A stretch of DNA of 64,000 nucleotides from Pseudisothecium myosuroides. Lineage: Eukaryota > Streptophyta > Bryopsida > Hypnales > Lembophyllaceae. The stretch's first letter is position 1. The number at the start of each line of letters is the position of its first letter. This document shows positions 61,630-64,000 of this stretch, piece by piece. The stretch covers positions 18,687,452 to 18,751,451 of the forward strand of contig OX637294.1 of the NCBI GenBank assembly GCA_951799445.1, read 5' to 3'. The translations under genes were made by a program, and so were the position numbers. The notes beneath the pieces were generated by a model. The model saw only the letters and a program-made list of their open reading frames with translations. It was not told the DNA's origin and made no database searches.

Positions 61630-61939
61630 TTAGATGAATGACTTTCAGGCTCTTGTCAAAATAATAAAAGCACCTATTCATTGAAGAATTGGATTGTTTT
61701 GTGTCTCCCTACGTCAACATTGATAGGGCTCTACTTTTTAGGGCTAACTAAAGTTGTGATTGGCCAATAAAGAGGTTGTAGTTGAAATCAATGTCTAGGA
61801 AAAACTTGTGGCTAGTTCAAAGTTAGTTGGTGGAATTGGGAAAAAAATCATTTTTATTTTGATAAAAAAGAATGTAAAGTTGGAAAGAATTTGGTAGGGC
61901 CAAAAATCAATTGGTGTTCCATACAAAATTGAAGGATAT

Positions 61940-62600
61940 TCTTACGCCTAAGGTTCCACAGACCTTTTTCTTTAAAAAAACACTCAAAATTGCCATTTTT
62001 TGAATGCAATCAACAAATATATAAAACATTTGTTTCTTCTGAACATCCAAGGATCTTGCACTAGACTAGAATGAAAATGTCTAGAAGAAACTTTGATGGT
62101 ATGGATCACAAGATATAAGTGTTTACAGTGAAGAATACAAGTTTTTTTTGCTCGTAGCTTGGCTATATTATAAGGCTTTGAATTCTCTAAACTTAAAATT
62201 TTTTACTAAAAATTGTGAATTTTTTTTATGTTGAAGAATTGAGTTAAGAGTTTGCAAAAAAATTCAAAAATACCTTGTGATTATCATTCTTTAAAAAATT
62301 GTCAAATTGAAGCAGGTAAACTAAATAGTTGATAGCTCTAAGATGGAATTGAAACACACTAATCTCAATAGTGAGATTGTCCTAGAAGGTAAACTAAACT
62401 ATGTGCACCATTTTTATTGAAAAATTAATAAAAATTTGAGTTCAAAAATGTATTCAATGCCATTTTTCCAAACGATTTTGCTAAATTTGTCTACAAAACA
62501 AGAAGTTTCATAACTTTCACATCATTTATTTAAATGTAATGAATCCAATCTTTTTACATAGACAAAATATAGTCTATAAGAAATTAATTTTTTTTTTAAT
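61940..62600. repeat. Degenerate repeat related to 1,100-2,113
   Basis: Shares 'aaaaaacactcaaaa(c/t)tgcc' and later blocks in the same order. Ends are unclear. The rest of the window to 64,000 shows no recognised gene; ATTAGAGAAAAAA at 63,549 starts a relative of the inner element at 33,251, whose other end was not found. Confidence 0.4.
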
Positions 62601-64000
62601 ATTTAATATTTTATGTTTTGGAGGGCGGATATTGACATAGGGGGAGGGCTTGGCTATTGGAATGGAGCTAAGGATTGACAAGAACAATGCTTTGCAATAG
62701 TCTTCAACCCAATGTATTGCCCTAAATTGACGACCGTGAAGAGCAAAACATTAATTGCTCAACAAGGGAAGAAAAAATTTTGAAATTTTTTTGACAATCA
62801 AAAGTTGTGAAGAGCAAGAAGGCCACTGTAAAGCTTCAATCACACGCCCTCTACATCCATTGACCAAATTAAATATGTGAATTTGTACCATAGATATGCA
62901 AAGAAATCTCACCTCATATGGGAAGGACCTTTGCATTCATCTAACATCTAAGGGCCGTAAAGAAAATTGCAAAAATCAAAGAGCACTATATAGAGTTGAA
63001 TGAAAGACTCCAATCTTTGTATGGATTGTTCAAAGCAATACATTAAGAAATGAATTAGCTTAGGGACAAAATTTGGACTATCAAAAACTATGAAGAGCAA
63101 GGAATAGACTTTAGAGCTCAATATATTGATCCTTGACATTCATTGGCCAAATTGAAATGTAAGTCCTGACTATGACTAAATACACTACAAAATCTTACTA
63201 AATATGGAAAGGACCCTACTTCTAAATGAAAGATGCAATATTCATTAGAACTTTTAGTTTTAAATTTATTTTTTAGCTAGTATCAATTTGAGTTTGAAGG
63301 AGATTGGCCGGTGAAAAATTGATATTGCAAGAAATTTAACAATAGATTTTTGTGGTTGTAAAGATGCAACCAAGGGCCATTGAAGAAAAACTAGTCCATT
63401 TCGGTGGAAGGAAGAAATAAATCGAGGGGGTTCCAATAATTGAACACTGGTTTAAGTTGGGTTTATACTTAACCTATGGCCCATGCCATTCTTCATGGTT
63501 GTAATTTACTTAGAATCCTTCATGGTCAAAGTAGATAATGTTCCCCATTAGAGAAAAAAACAAGGCCTTTGGAGGGCTACTCCATAGCCCTATGAGGATC
63601 CTATAGAATAGTTGTTTTTTTACTTAAGAATTGATTTTTTCCCTATACCCGCTCACCTGAAGTTGCGATGTCAGATGCTTGGCAATGGCTCAAAACCGAG
63701 TTTAAAGTGTTAAAAAATTGAGGTTAAGATCCTCTAATGCTCCTTAACCTTCATTTTTTAACACTTTGTATTCAAATACACTTTGCACTCAAACCAAATT
63801 GTGCAAAAAAAAACAAATGTCCAAAAATAATCCAATGACCATCAACCCCCCAATTTTTTTTTGATGGCAATGTAAAAGACTCACTTCATAAGGTAGCAAC
63901 ACCCATAACCGTTAAATTGAGGATTTTGGAGCATGAAAACCGATTGGCGAAGCTTGGAAATAATATTTATAGATTAGCAAGAAGAAACCAAAAATATTAG

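Overview
The window is nuclear DNA of a land plant. The evidence is spliced genes with GT-AG introns (and one GC-AG intron), organelle-targeting leaders, plant-type F-box, SINA, RsfS/Iojap-like and At1g32220-like proteins, and a dense population of small plant-style inverted-repeat transposons. The few genes are richer in G+C than the very A+T-rich spacer around them. Sparse genes and wide repeat-filled spacers suggest a large genome. A seed-free plant (lycophyte, fern or bryophyte) is my guess from the protein sequences, but the sequence alone does not settle it.

Layout. Bases 1-17,000 are nearly gene-free: many diverged inverted-repeat elements and one truncated F-box reading frame (9,520-9,765, minus). 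At 17,906-18,943 (plus) lies an intact single-exon F-box gene, with three imperfect tandem repeats upstream, a decayed copy of its own 3' end just downstream, then three 60-bp repeats. Bases 20,000-34,000 are mostly mobile-element remnants, with a broken class III peroxidase gene at 26,722-27,533 (minus). Two plus-strand genes follow: an organellar RsfS/Iojap-like ribosome factor (34,619-36,450, four exons) and a SINA-type E3 ubiquitin ligase (37,171-38,607, two exons with the RING finger split between them). Two 0.93-kb copies of one transposon family follow. A dead rhodanese-type TrhO/STR8-like gene (45,331-45,909, plus) lies beside a MYND zinc-finger gene (46,332-47,573, minus) that probably has an additional upstream exon at 48,518-48,700. 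A six-exon chloroplast NAD(P)-binding protein gene (At1g32220-like) occupies 52,622-55,780 (plus). The rest is repeats.

The genes do not form a pathway. Two likely products act in organelles (ribosome factor, Rossmann protein) and two in ubiquitin-mediated turnover (F-box, SINA). The main points of interest are structural. One repeat of roughly 250-300 bp lies on the 5' side, in gene-matched orientation, of three separate loci (RsfS, the rhodanese pseudogene, MYND). Several genes have shed partial copies of themselves next door. Mobile elements can be read as nested layers, with target-site duplications that date one insertion after another. I saw no intact transposase, reverse transcriptase, CRISPR array, rRNA or convincing tRNA. 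Exon joins were worked out by hand from reading phase and splice sites and have not been tested against transcripts.
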